From Bacteroidales bacterium (GTDB lineage Bacteria > Bacteroidota > Bacteroidia > Bacteroidales > M50B96), in contig JAIOYV010000001.1 of NCBI GenBank assembly GCA_021740905.1, positions 1-64,000 of the forward strand: a DNA stretch of 64,000 nucleotides, given 5' to 3'. The notes beneath the pieces are model-generated. The model searched no databases, was not told the origin of the DNA, and was given only the letters and a program-made list of their open reading frames with translations. This document shows, piece by piece, positions 7,791 to 18,900 of this stretch. The position numbers were made by a program, and so were the translations under genes. Positions within the stretch are counted from its first letter, which is position 1; every line of letters begins with the position of its first letter.

Positions 7791-7873
7791 TTCTGAGTTG
7801 GAAAAGTTCTGAGTTGAAAATGTTCTGAGTTGAAAAAGTTCACCCAGCACCAAGCAACCAGCAACCAGCAACC
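7791..7873 (+). repeat. Tandem microrepeats in the 5' leader
   Basis: Three tandem 16-nt units of TTCTGAGTTG(A/G)AAA type span 7791-7838. Three 7-nt AGCAACC units follow at 7853-7873. Both lie inside the predicted untranslated leader of the gene at 7908. Confidence 0.7.
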
Positions 7874-7907
7874 GGAAGCCTAAGCCGATACACAAAACTT
7901 AATTACT

Positions 7908-10660
7908 ATGAGGAAAATTACAATTGTACTGATAAGCCTGTTGTGCGGCTTTGTATTGAACCAAAATGCACAACCTGTTTTGGATGGGACAAAATCAGGT
8001 CCCCAAATAGAATTCTTAGGGATGGTGTCGCAAGGCGAAGGAACGGCAGGTTGGTACGCCGATGGCACAGGCCCCGAACTTGCCGGAATTGGCCACATGG
8101 TTCCGGGTCCCGGTTTCACCAACATTTACTACTATGGGGCATCGCACGACTATATCACCAATAACCCCAACCATTCAGCATTTCATTTTATGGCTGGAAT
8201 GACAGGCTTCCCCGAGTTTGGTCAAGCCCTCAACAATAGTGGCTATGTTATTAGTCAAGTGAGGGTAAAGTTTGGTTTAAACTCAGTAAAGGATGATATT
8301 GAGGGAGAGGACTGGTTTACCATCGACAATTTTCACTACGCGAACTTTTACGATTGCTACTTTACCATCGAGTTAAACGGGGAACCAATGTTCTCAGGTT
8401 TTTTCAATTACTCAAACACCTTTGTCGATACCACAGGGTCGAATTTTATATTCAGGTCATCCTACTCCCCACTATTGAATATTTCGTCGAACAGTTCGGC
8501 CGGAGTGCAAGCTGTAGCCCAGGCATTTTTAAACGACCTTGCCGGACGTGAGATCAAAATTACTTTTGAAAACACGCCAGGATCCGCCTTTTCAGGAAAC
8601 GGAAGGACCGGGGCTTACTACAACATCATCAATGGTGTATTGGAAGTTGGAAATCCTGAGATTCCCTGGAAAGGCATGGTTGCCGACCATGAAGGATTTG
8701 CCGGTTGGGATGCCGATGGCACAGGTCCGGAGGAATTGGGCAACGGACATGGAAACAATTACTATTATGGAGCTTCGCTCGATTACGATGACATTGATCC
8801 TGACTCAACAGCTTGTTTGGGACATTTTATTACGGGGTCAACAGGATTCATTAATACACTATTGCAGTTAGAATATCGTGGATTCGAGATTGGTGACCTA
8901 CGTCTAAAAATGGGTTTGACCAGTCTGGGGCCGGATATCCAGGGGAAGGATTGGAATCAAACGGCTTTTTCATCGTGGAGCAACTCATACAATACCGTTG
9001 GAACTATTGAATTATCAGGCGAACCCATTCTCTACTTATTGATGGACACAAACACGACTAGCTTCAGCCAGTCGGTTGGTCATTTTTGGTCAAATGCAAA
9101 ATCTTCTGCAGTATATGATATTTCTCAAAATGCCTCCTTGATGCGCAATTTGTCGCCAAATCCTTTATCAGGGATTTAGGTAACCATTATGTTAGTTTAA
9201 ACACAAATAAATTTACAAATGCTGCGGGAAGTGCGTTTAATTCGAATGGCCGGAATGGCTCGTTTTTTAACATAGACGAAGGTATACTAAAAGCAAGTTG
9301 CCGTCAAGCTACCTTCATTCCCGCCGGAGAAGTAGCCGGAACATGGATAATGGAAGGTTCGCCCTACTATATTGATGGACACATCAGCATTGCAGATGGA
9401 CAAACCCTCACCATCGAACCGGGCGTAATGGTTGGTATTCGTGGCCCCTGGCATTTTTCCGTACAGGGCTGTGTGCTTGCCGAAGGAACTGTAACTGATA
9501 CCATCCTTTTTACACGCTCGAACCCCAACATACAATGGGATGGTTTCGATTATTATGAAACTCCCGCCACAAACGATTCTTCAAAATTTGACTATTGCAT
9601 TTTCGAACATGGCTACGGTTATGGCGGTTCGAATATGCCGACAAGTAATGCTATGAATTGCGGAGGTATATTTTATCTGAGGTTTATGGACAAACTCGAA
9701 ATAAAGAATTCTGAATTTAGATATAATGAAAGTTCTAAACAAGGATACTATCCGCCGTCGGGAGGAGCTATGTTGCTTTGGAATTCCGATCCTTTTATCC
9801 AAAAATGTAAATTCTATGAAAACAATGCGTTATATGGGGGAGCCATGATGATGTACAAATATTCAAACCCGGTAATCTCGAATTGCTTGTTTTACGACAA
9901 CCAGGCAGACAAAGGCGGGGCTTTATGCTTCTTTGAAAATGGAAATGGAATAATAATTAACAATACCCTGGCCGACAATTCAGCCAATCTGGGCGGAGCT
10001 TTGTATTTTACTGAAAATTCAAACCCTAAAATAATCAATACCCTAATTTGGGGCAATACAGCCCAAACCGATGGCAACCAGGTTCATTTATCTATCCAGA
10101 ACAGCCCTGGTTTTTACTATTGCGATATAGAAGGGGGCCAGCTTGGTTTTAGTGGCACAGCTTCTTCTGGGGATTATCTTTTTAATATTGATGCTGACCC
10201 CCTGTTTTGGGGCGACACAGTTCCGTATAGAATAATTGGCGGATCGCCCTGCATCGAGGCTGGGACTCCTGATTCTTCGGCCTACTTCTACCTCCAATAT
10301 CTTCCAGCTTGTTGTTTTAAAGAATGTGACAGGATTCTTGACGATAAAATTGATATTGGTGCTTATGAGCAATCCATTTTGGAAATTGATGAACAGGTTA
10401 AACCGGCTCAATCTATTATTGCTTATCCCAACCCATTTTCTTCAACTATCTATATCAATTTTAAGATAAGTGAAGCAACCGATGTTTCCATCCAAATCTA
10501 CAACAACCTGGGCCAAATGGTTGATGTGCTGAAAAAAGGAAAAATGCAACCTGGCAAATACAGCACAAAATGGAACGCCGAAGTGCAACCACAAGGAATA
10601 TATTTTATCCACTTGCAAAGCGGAGATGAAATTTTCACACAGAAAATTATAAAGCAATAG
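7908..10660 (+). pseudogene. T9SS-exported beta-helix protein, one gene split by a frameshift
   Basis: Two open frames (7908-9179 and an N-terminally extended 9350-10660) make one product of about 917 residues. The first starts with a signal peptide (MRKITIVLISLLCG...NAQ) and holds two copies of a domain marked GWYADGTGPE and GWDADGTGPE. The second copy breaks off at about 9138-9140. Its continuation lies in the -1 frame: VAKSFIRDL ... GSAFNSNGRNG aligns with VAQAFLNDL ... GSAFSGNGRTG of the first copy. That frame then runs open through a right-handed beta-helix (NNALYGGAMMMY, NQADKGGALCFF, NSANLGGALYF) to a T9SS sorting domain ending KIIKQ. A missing base near 9138 explains it, either a real mutation or a read error. 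The gene follows a LytTR-box promoter. Confidence 0.85.
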
Positions 10661-11089
10661 GGGGAGTAACAAGGATGCCATAAAATCAATTTCAAATTGA
10701 TGAATAGCCGGGATTTCCTATGTATGATTTATTTCGCATTTACCCCACTTTAAATTAGGAATCAACGGCAGACCCTGAAACCGGACGTCACAGGGCTCAT
10801 TATTCAGGAATAGAAATTTGGTTTGATGGCATAAGTAAGATCGCGCATCCCGCAATTTGTGGGATGCGCTTTTGCAAAAGGTGCAGAGCAATGCAATATC
10901 CCTTTTTTTTTGATAGATGATAATTTCCTCTTTGAGTTTTAATTTGAATTTTTTATTTAACACTCCGAACCCTTTCATATTGACAACTTCAGCAATAAAT
11001 ACACCTCCTAACAATGAGAAAGAGCAACACAAAAACAACCCAAACCTTCTTTCCTACGTCAATAATAATATAAACATAAATCGACTGCT
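10661..11089. other. Gene-free region with one strong hairpin
   Basis: 430 nt between the beta-helix gene and the two-block LRR gene. Apart from the terminator-like stem at 10843-10869 and a T-rich stretch near 10900, I see no gene and no LytTR repeats. The LRR gene at 11090 may therefore have a different promoter. Confidence 0.5.
10843..10869 (+). terminator. Intrinsic terminator-like hairpin
   Basis: GCGCATCCC (10843-10851) and GGGATGCGC (10861-10869) form a perfect 9-bp stem with a 9-nt loop, followed by TTTT. It sits 180 nt after the beta-helix gene and would end that transcript. Confidence 0.6.
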
Positions 11090-13000
11090 ATGAAAAAATT
11101 ATTTTTATTTGGACTAATCCTAATAATCTTTCAATTATCATCATTCGGACAAGCACAAACTCTCAAAACAGACATATACTTGCACACGCAATCGCAAGTT
11201 AACAGTTTTCCAACTACCTATTCAAACAATCCAACAATCTATGCCAATATATATATTGGAGGTGTCTCGGTCATTAATCTCGATAGCCTGATCAGCATTA
11301 AAGAATTATTTGGGAGCTTAAGTATCAAAGAAGCCAATTCGTTGAAAAATCTAAGTGGACTTGACAGTCTTTCAATAATCTGGGAGGATTTGGTGATTCG
11401 ATATAATGACTCTTTACAAAACCTGACAGGACTTGGGAACCTCGATTCAATTGGAGGAACACTAAATATCACGCAAAATGATACTTTGATTAGCCTCACA
11501 GGCATGGAGAACCTTAAAAAGATAGGAAGTTATTTATCTATCAGCAATATGCCCAATCTCACAAGCTTGCAGGGTCTCAATAGTCTTTCTCTTGTCAATG
11601 GATCAATTTATATTCATAGTTTACAAGCAATAACTACTCTTGAGGGACTTAACAGCCTTACTTCTGTATGCGGAGGATTTTCGCTCAACTACAATAATGC
11701 CCTGCAAAACTTATCAGGATTAGAGAATCTAAGTTATCTGGATGGGGATCTGAAAATTAGCAGTAATGCAGTATTAACCAGCCTTTCGGTTTTAATGAAT
11801 ATTTCATACATTACAGGTGATCTAGCTATTTTGTCCAATGGATCTATAGCCAATTTATCGGGTCTGGATAATATTGACTCCATTGGAGGTTCCTTAAGCA
11901 TAATGGGTATGGGCTTACTAACCAACCTGGATGGGCTTGACAGCTTAAAAAACATTGGGGGCGCATTATATATTTCGAATAACTTTTCACTAACTGACAT
12001 ATCGGCTATAAGCAATATTAATCCATCAAGCATAACTAATCTAGGCATATCTGATAACACCATATTGTCAACCTGCAATGTTCAAAATATTTGTGATTAT
12101 CTGGCCAGTCCAAATGGGGTCGTTTCAATATTTAAAAATGCCCCGGGTTGCAAAAATCCTCATGAAGTTGCCAATTCATGTGGTTTGGCAATGTCGTGCC
12201 TGCCCTATGGCGATTATCATTTCTACTCACAAAACGATGTCGATTCGTTTACCATCTATTACCCCAATTGTCACAACCTAAAAGGGAATGTGTACATTAG
12301 GCCTAATTCTATTTGGAATTTAGACAGCCTTTATACAATTACATCCATAAGCAAAACCCTGGACATTTGGAGTGTGCCGGTTTGGGACTGGAGTGGGCTT
12401 AACAATCTTAATTCAATTGGTAACGATCTTGTTCTTTATACCTGCAATTCTATTCATAACTGCAATAATTTTCAGAATCTAACCTCATTGGGAGGTACAC
12501 TTTTAATCTATGGTTGTAACAATTTATCCAGCTTGTCGGGTCTTCAAAACATCGACCCTATCACCCTGGGCGGACTGCGATTAATTGATAACCCAGAATT
12601 ATCATATTGCCAAGTGCAAAGTATTTGTGAATATCTTGGAAGCTCTGGAGCCTATGTCGAAATACACGACAATGCCTCGGGCTGCAACAGCCAGGTAGAG
12701 ATACAAACATTATGTCCTTCGGTATCGATTAACGACTTGTATCAGCAAACGGAATTTTCAATATCTCCCAATCCCGCAGGCAACCATGCCATCCTTAGGT
12801 TTAATTCGGCGTATCGTGAAAAAGTTTCGATCGAAGCGTACAGCGCAAGCGGGGTTTGCCATATCAGCAAGCAGTTTGTGAGCCAAAATCGGGGAGGGCA
12901 GGAAATCGTATTAGATTTAAGTAAGCTTACGTCCGGGATGTATTTCGTCAAACTACAAACCGCGAAAGAAGTGGTCGTCCGGAAAATTGTGAAACAGTAA
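11090..13000 (+). CDS. Two-block leucine-rich-repeat surface protein, T9SS
   Basis: 636 residues with a signal peptide (MKKLFLFGLILIIF ... SFGQ). The first LRR block (about 45-330) uses GLxxLxxIGGxLxIxxN repeats and closes with a cysteine cap (STCNVQNICDYL ... APGCK ... NSCG). A second block then restarts with CLPYGDYHFYSQNDVDSF, which resembles the N-terminus of the other LRR proteins. It has fewer repeats and its own cap (SYCQVQSICEYL ... ASGCN ... TLC). A T9SS sorting domain ending RKIVKQ follows. The architecture is an internal duplication of the single-block form at 3144. A surface binding role is inferred. Confidence 0.85.
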   Translation: MKKLFLFGLILIIFQLSSFGQAQTLKTDIYLHTQSQVNSFPTTYSNNPTIYANIYIGGVSVINLDSLISIKELFGSLSIKEANSLKNLSGLDSLSIIWEDLVIRYNDSLQNLTGLGNLDSIGGTLNITQNDTLISLTGMENLKKIGSYLSISNMPNLTSLQGLNSLSLVNGSIYIHSLQAITTLEGLNSLTSVCGGFSLNYNNALQNLSGLENLSYLDGDLKISSNAVLTSLSVLMNISYITGDLAILSNGSIANLSGLDNIDSIGGSLSIMGMGLLTNLDGLDSLKNIGGALYISNNFSLTDISAISNINPSSITNLGISDNTILSTCNVQNICDYLASPNGVVSIFKNAPGCKNPHEVANSCGLAMSCLPYGDYHFYSQNDVDSFTIYYPNCHNLKGNVYIRPNSIWNLDSLYTITSISKTLDIWSVPVWDWSGLNNLNSIGNDLVLYTCNSIHNCNNFQNLTSLGGTLLIYGCNNLSSLSGLQNIDPITLGGLRLIDNPELSYCQVQSICEYLGSSGAYVEIHDNASGCNSQVEIQTLCPSVSINDLYQQTEFSISPNPAGNHAILRFNSAYREKVSIEAYSASGVCHISKQFVSQNRGGQEIVLDLSKLTSGMYFVKLQTAKEVVVRKIVKQ

Positions 13001-13165
13001 ACTTCATTTTATCCGGTACATTCTCATAAGACATAAGATAGGGTCTGATGATTTTCTTCGTCCGTCATAAATATTTTTCGAAAGCCCTCTTGATTGCGCC
13101 CCCTTGTGACTAAATTTCAAATACTTACCTTCTCCCTGGCTTCACCCGGAGCTAATGATTATGGA
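13001..13165. other. Convergent intergenic gap
   Basis: This gap separates the plus-strand LRR gene from the end of the 31-kb minus-strand run. No clear terminator stem is visible. A fragment of the dispersed GCGCCCCCTTG repeat lies near 13095. Confidence 0.4.
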
Positions 13166-14344
13166 TTACCCATAATAATTAACTGTAAGGATGGTGATGT
13201 CGTCGAACTGATCGGCCGTATCAATATAATTATTCACCTCTTTCAGAAGTAAGGCATTTATTTGTTCCGGTTTTTGATTGGGCTCCAACGACTCCAGGAT
13301 CTCGATACTTGGCTGAATGGTCCTGCACTCGCCTGCCGGGTTTTTTGCATCTTCCAAACCATCGGAATAGAGGATAATTGAATCGCCGGGTTGTATGTTA
13401 AACTGGTATTGTTTATAAGGAAAATCGGCATCGACACAGATGGGTAATCCGGTAATTTTTTCGAAAACCTCCACCTTTTTGCCTTCGCGAAGAATTAGGG
13501 GGCGTTCGTGACCACCATCCACATAATTTACTTCACCTGTTTTCAGATTAAGTACGCAAACAAAGATGGTAACAAACATCATCGACGTATTATTTGCCGA
13601 CAAAGCTTTGTTGATTTTCATAATTTCCTCCACCATATTCGGATTTTTCTCACTCGAAATATTGGTGTTGATAAGCGATTTGGTAATGGCCATGAACAAG
13701 GCCGCAGATATTCCTTTATCGGAAACATCGCCAACCATAAAAAACAGATGATCCTCATCAATCAGGAAATAATCGTATAAATCGCCTCCAACCGATTTGG
13801 CGGGCTGAACCAATCCATGCAAATCGAAATCGGTACGATCGGGAAAGGCCGGAAACGTTTTTGGCAACATCGATTGCTGAATATCATACGCGATAATCAG
13901 GTCCTTCTGTATCGAAACCAATTTGTCGCGGTCTTTCTGGAAAGTCTTATACTGATTAATTTCTTCCAGCGTTTTCGTGATGGTAAGTTCCATATCCTCC
14001 ATGTTGATGGGCTTTGTAATAAAGTCGAAAGCTCCCCTGTTCATGGCGGTCCGGATATTATCCATATCTCCATAAGCAGACACCATAATGGTTTTTAATT
14101 CCGCATTTTTACGTTCCTTTAGTTTGGATAGAAAAGTCAAACCATCCATTTCCGGCATGTTTATGTCGGAAAGGATTAATGAAACTTCAGGATTTTTTTC
14201 AAGTTGCTCCAAAGCTTGGACTCCGTTTTGAGCGAAAATAAAACTGTACTCTTTGTTGCGGATATTTCTTCTGAATTTCTGAGTGATTAGCATCTCCATG
14301 TCCTGCTCATCATCTACGCATAAAATTGAAATTGTATTCTCCAT
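13166..14344 (-). CDS. Response regulator with PP2C (SpoIIE/RsbU-type) phosphatase output
   Basis: 392 residues. A receiver domain (1-125) has Asp11-Asp12, phospho-acceptor Asp60 in LILSDINMPEMDG and a Lys in ITKPIN. A coiled linker (125-165) leads to a PP2C domain (about 175-390) with metal-site motifs GGDLYDYFL, VGDVSDKGISAALF and LYSDGLEDAKN. In known systems such phosphatases dephosphorylate a STAS-domain protein. Two STAS proteins and an RsbW-like kinase lie 16-19 kb upstream on the same strand. The cytosolic kinase at 14995 is the natural candidate to phosphorylate the receiver. It is the last gene of the run. Confidence 0.9.
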   Translation of the reverse strand: MENTISILCVDDEQDMEMLITQKFRRNIRNKEYSFIFAQNGVQALEQLEKNPEVSLILSDINMPEMDGLTFLSKLKERKNAELKTIMVSAYGDMDNIRTAMNRGAFDFITKPINMEDMELTITKTLEEINQYKTFQKDRDKLVSIQKDLIIAYDIQQSMLPKTFPAFPDRTDFDLHGLVQPAKSVGGDLYDYFLIDEDHLFFMVGDVSDKGISAALFMAITKSLINTNISSEKNPNMVEEIMKINKALSANNTSMMFVTIFVCVLNLKTGEVNYVDGGHERPLILREGKKVEVFEKITGLPICVDADFPYKQYQFNIQPGDSIILYSDGLEDAKNPAGECRTIQPSIEILESLEPNQKPEQINALLLKEVNNYIDTADQFDDITILTVNYYG

Positions 14345-14422
14345 ATTTTTCGTTTTTTATATTTTTTAAGTTTCGAAACCGGCGGCAGCTGTTCTAGTTC
14401 GTGCCGCAGGTTTTCTTGTCAA

Positions 14423-14995
14423 TTACATTTTATAATAAAGTCCAAACATTGACCCATAATCTGATGTATCCCAGTCGTAAAGCATCGAGGCCCATACACG
14501 AAAGGGGCTATCCCCAAGGTTAAGTTGAGCTACCGGACCCAATCCGCTGTATTGACTGGCCATAGCTCCTATTCCCAATTGCTTCATCAGGTAGAACATC
14601 TGAACACCGAACCAATTAAAACTTCCCTGTTGGTTAAAGCCAAGGAATACAAACTTCCTGGTCGAAACCGTTAAAATCTGGGCCGTTCGTATCAGGTTCT
14701 TCTTATAACCATAGGCTTCAGTATTTGTTTCCATACCCACCTGTATTTCCAACATTAGCCATTTTTTAGGCGAATATTCTAACCCAATCAAACTTTCGCC
14801 CCAATTGTTGTTCAATAAGGTGAATGAAGTTAGTTTGAGCGATTTCCTCAGATCCTTCTTCACATACATGCTCATGGTTGGCCTTACTTTGTTTGCTGAA
14901 ATATTGTAGTAATCGTAGTGGTGCACACTTACTGATACCTGTGCAAAAACCTGACTCACAATAAACAAAAAGGGAATAAGGAGCAACTTTTCCAT
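14423..14995 (-). CDS. Small secreted or outer-membrane protein, unknown
   Basis: 190 residues with a clear signal peptide (MEKLLLIPFLFIVSQVFAQ). The rest alternates short amphipathic strands rich in Tyr and Trp, as in a small outer-membrane barrel. I do not recognise a family. Its start overlaps the stop of the upstream kinase by 1 nt (TAATG at 14995), indicating translational coupling. The PP2C regulator starts 78 nt downstream. An outer-membrane sensor accessory for the adjacent kinases is possible but not shown. Confidence 0.7.
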   Translation of the reverse strand: MEKLLLIPFLFIVSQVFAQVSVSVHHYDYYNISANKVRPTMSMYVKKDLRKSLKLTSFTLLNNNWGESLIGLEYSPKKWLMLEIQVGMETNTEAYGYKKNLIRTAQILTVSTRKFVFLGFNQQGSFNWFGVQMFYLMKQLGIGAMASQYSGLGPVAQLNLGDSPFRVWASMLYDWDTSDYGSMFGLYYKM

Positions 14996-15873
14996 TAGGT
15001 CAGATTTGTTGGGATAAGAATTCGGAATTCGGTGTACTCATTTTCTTTCGATGTCACTTCTATTTTACCTTTATGAGCATCTGTAATTATATCATAACTT
15101 AACGAAAGCCCCAGCCCTGTACCCTGACCTTTGGGTTTTGTGGTAAAAAACGGTGTGAAAAGCTTATTAATTACCGATGGAGGAATTCCACTCCCATTGT
15201 CCCTGATCCTCATTTCAACAAATCCGTTAAGCTGTTTGGTCACCAATAAAAGTTCCGGTGAAAAGGTATCGTGTAAATTTTTCTTTTTTTCGTTCAGGGC
15301 ATAACAGGCATTGTTGACCAAATTGATAATAACCCGGCTAATTTCCTGAAGTCCCAGGTTTATCGAACCAATCGAGGGATCATAATCGGTTTTAAAAGTC
15401 AGGTTAAATTCCTTATCCACACCTCTCATACCCTGATAAGCAAGTTTGGCAAATTCGTCCAATAGCTTGTTTACGTCGGTTTTCTCGAAAACGACATCCT
15501 GTTTTTCGCGCATTTGCGAAAGCATAGAAAAAACAATTTTCTGCGCCCGTTCACCATTTTCGAGAATCTTACCAAGGTTCGAAACAAGCATAGTATTCGT
15601 TTCCACTAAATCCGCTAAAGTATCCTGGTCCAATTTGTCTCTTGCTCCTTCTATCATCTCCTTCATTTCGCCAAGCAGTTCCTGACTTAGTTTCGAGAAA
15701 TTATTGATAAAATTAAGTGGGTTTTTTATTTCATGTAAGATTCCGGCAGTAAGCCTCCCGATAAAAGCGAGTTTGTCGCTTTCTACAAATTTTAGCTTAA
15801 TATCATCGAGTTCAGCTGTAAGTAAGGCCAGCTGTTCTTGAGTTCCCGGTTCATTTTTATCTGATGTTTCCAT
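14995..15873 (-). CDS. Cytosolic histidine kinase
   Basis: 292 residues without signal or membrane segment. A short N-terminal coiled coil (about 12-35) leads to a phospho-acceptor region with His47 in GILHEIKNPLNF, then a HATPase_c domain with N-box INLVNNACYALN, G1 DNGSGIPP and G2 GQGTGLGLSLSYD. It lies directly downstream of the propeller sensor with the mutated His box, whose kinase core is similar. It may be the active partner of that protein and act on the receiver-PP2C protein at 13166. Confidence 0.9.
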   Translation of the reverse strand: METSDKNEPGTQEQLALLTAELDDIKLKFVESDKLAFIGRLTAGILHEIKNPLNFINNFSKLSQELLGEMKEMIEGARDKLDQDTLADLVETNTMLVSNLGKILENGERAQKIVFSMLSQMREKQDVVFEKTDVNKLLDEFAKLAYQGMRGVDKEFNLTFKTDYDPSIGSINLGLQEISRVIINLVNNACYALNEKKKNLHDTFSPELLLVTKQLNGFVEMRIRDNGSGIPPSVINKLFTPFFTTKPKGQGTGLGLSLSYDIITDAHKGKIEVTSKENEYTEFRILIPTNLT

Positions 15874-15964
15874 ATCCTGGTATATTTTTATTATGTTCTA
15901 CCTAAACTATTCTGATTATGTAAGTGAAAGTATAGCTTCGAACGATGTGCCAATCCGATTTACT

Positions 15965-18900
15965 TTAATCTATGCTAACTTCCCCCACCTTGGGTATTCT
16001 TATTGTGAAGGCAGTAAATTCGCCGTCTTCAGTTTCGATATCAATTGTACCCTTATGCGTTTTTACAATATCTAAATTCATATATAAACCCAGACCTGTT
16101 CCTTTTGATGTGGGCTTGGTAGTATAGAATGGAGCAAATAGCCTTTTCTGTTCCAAATCAGGAATTCCTTTCCCGTTATCGCGTATGATTATTTTCACTT
16201 CATCATCTGTGAATTGAGTGACAATGCGAATCTCTGGTTGAAAACCTGTCATTTTCTTCATTTTTTCATCCACCGCATAACAGGCATTGTCAAACGTATT
16301 CACTATTACATCTCCCAATTCAGAAGGTAAAACTTTTATTTTTTCTGAATTTGCGTCAAATTGCTTTATAACATTTACCTTAAAGTCCTTGTTTTCTGCC
16401 TTATACCCCTGAAGGCAAATTTCAATATGACTTTCAACAAGCGAATTCAAATCAGTAAGCACAAATGTCGAACTTCTTTCTTTCAGTAATTTCTCCATCC
16501 CTTTTACAATACGCGAGGCAGAACTGCCATGCTCATTGACTTTCAGGATATTCGATTTCACCATCTTCAATAAATCTTTTAAATCTTCGTACGTGTCGAT
16601 GTCCAATTTATCCTTTAGGCCATCCAGAATTTCTTCAATTTCAATCGACAAGTCGTTGGTAAGCAGGGAGAAATTATTGATGTAATTTAATGGGTTTAAA
16701 ATACGGTCAACAATACCCTTGGTCAATTGCCCTATCGATGCCATCTTTTCCTGCTGTATAAGCTGCTCCTGCGTTTCTTTCAGATTAACCAGGGTAGTCT
16801 CTAAATCTTCCAGAATGTTGGTTTTGATAAATGCCGAAATAATATGTTCTTTAAGATTATGAAGCAGGCTAAAATCCCTATCATTAAAGGCATTCATGCG
16901 ATGCATGTTTTCAAGGATCAAGAATCCCTCCACCACTTCATTTATCCTGAATTTCATAATGAGCAGCGATTTTGGTTTTTCAAAATTTACCAAAAGAGGT
17001 GGGCAAGAATCTGAATCGAGTTTAATGACCTGAAAAATATCTTCGAAAACCTCGTTGGTATGAAGTAAATAGTATTCTTCAATTTCATTCAAAGTTAGTT
17101 TGATCTCTGACAAAGACAAAACATCCCATCCAAAACTTGCCTTGAAGCTAAATATTGATGTGGTTTTATCGCGAACCAGCATGGTCGCCTTTTCGACACC
17201 GCTAATCAACTTTGACTTTTCAAGTATCGACTGCCCCAAACTCTCGAAATGAATTTCTGAATTGATTGATTTAACAATCAGATTGATTTTTTCGAGTTCA
17301 TCATTTTTATTGCTGAGTTCGGCCGATTGCTTTTCAATTTCCTCTTTCTGGCTTACCACTTCGGCGGTTCGTTCTTTGATCAGGTTTTCCAGATTTTTCT
17401 TATCCTGTATCAGCTGCTGGGAACGGATTCGAACTATAAGGTATACCAAGAAACCAAAAAGTAAAAAATAAATTATGTAAGCCACAATGTTGCTATACCA
17501 AGGATTTTTTATCGAAAAGGCATACGTTGCCGGTTGGGTTATTTGGCCATAAATATTTTTCGCACGCACTAAAAATCGGTATTCCCCGGGAGGCAGTTTA
17601 GTATATTCCTTTTGAATTTCAGTTGTCCAGGACGAAGAGTCAGCCTCTAAACCGTCAAGATAATACTGGTATTCAATAGCTTCGTACATATTAAAAGAAG
17701 GACTGGCATATTTAAATGTCAGGGTATTTAATTTCCAGTCCATAGGAGAAATTAATGAGTCAGGTTGAAGGTTTGCGATTTGGCCATTTTCATTCATAAA
17801 TGTACCTGCGAACAAAGTTGAATCGCCATTTACAGTAACATTTCGAATTATTGCAGTCGGCACTTTGCTTAAATCTTTTTTAATTTTAGAATCAAAACTA
17901 AACGCACCCTCCGTACCTCCAAACCAAACTTTCCCATCCTTTTCAGGATAAATTGCCCAGATAGTTTTATCCTGAATAGGTTTCAAAAGGATTTGCGCCA
18001 GAGCGTCCGAATCATTCCGTGTCCGCATTTGAATATGGGTTTCGTCTCCACTATTGGTCCATAAATTACCTTGGGAATCTTCCACTATGGTCGAGATCCA
18101 TTCCTTAGGCATCAAGGTATCGTTTCGAAAGATATTAATGAGAGAAAAGGTATCTGCTTTTGCATCGTACCCAAACATCCCATTTTGTGTGGTCACAAAG
18201 AGTTTATTTTCTACCAGGCTTAAATGATTCCCAAACCGGGAAGGCAAACCTTTATGATCGTCATAGAAAACCGGTTGACTAATTCCATCTGGATCTATCC
18301 GAACCAATCCGCGGGTTGCTACAACAGCCCACAAAATTCCGTTTTCATCCTCTTCTATTTCGCTTATTTCATCTTCTATATCTGGAATTTTCCCTGTTGA
18401 AATCCACAATCCATCCTTTTTTTTCAAGTGTGTGATTCCGTCGATCTGCCCCACATATATATTTGAATCATCAATCTTCGACCGAAATAATTTCAACGAA
18501 AATCCAGGAATAATCTCACTTACTGAATTATCATTAACTCTAAATATCCCCCTGCTTGTGGCAGCTAAAATTGAATTGTTGTCGGGCAATATCGACCAGC
18601 AAGTCGAATTAATACCATAAACCGCCTTGTATTTTTTCAGATCATCATCGTACGTAAATAGTCCCTTAATGGTAGCGAAATAGAGCTTTTTGTTGAAGCG
18701 TAAAATCTGATTTACAGCTCCTTCAATTCCTTGCTTTTCATCAAAAAACGACAAGTATGAGGGAATCTCCACGCGAGAAATTCCATTATCCAAAGCCAAC
18801 CACAGTACGTCATTCCTGTCCGAGTATATTGCGCGTACATAATCGTTCTGAATTCCCTGATCGATCTTTTGCTTTAACATGCCATCTGCATCAAAAACCA

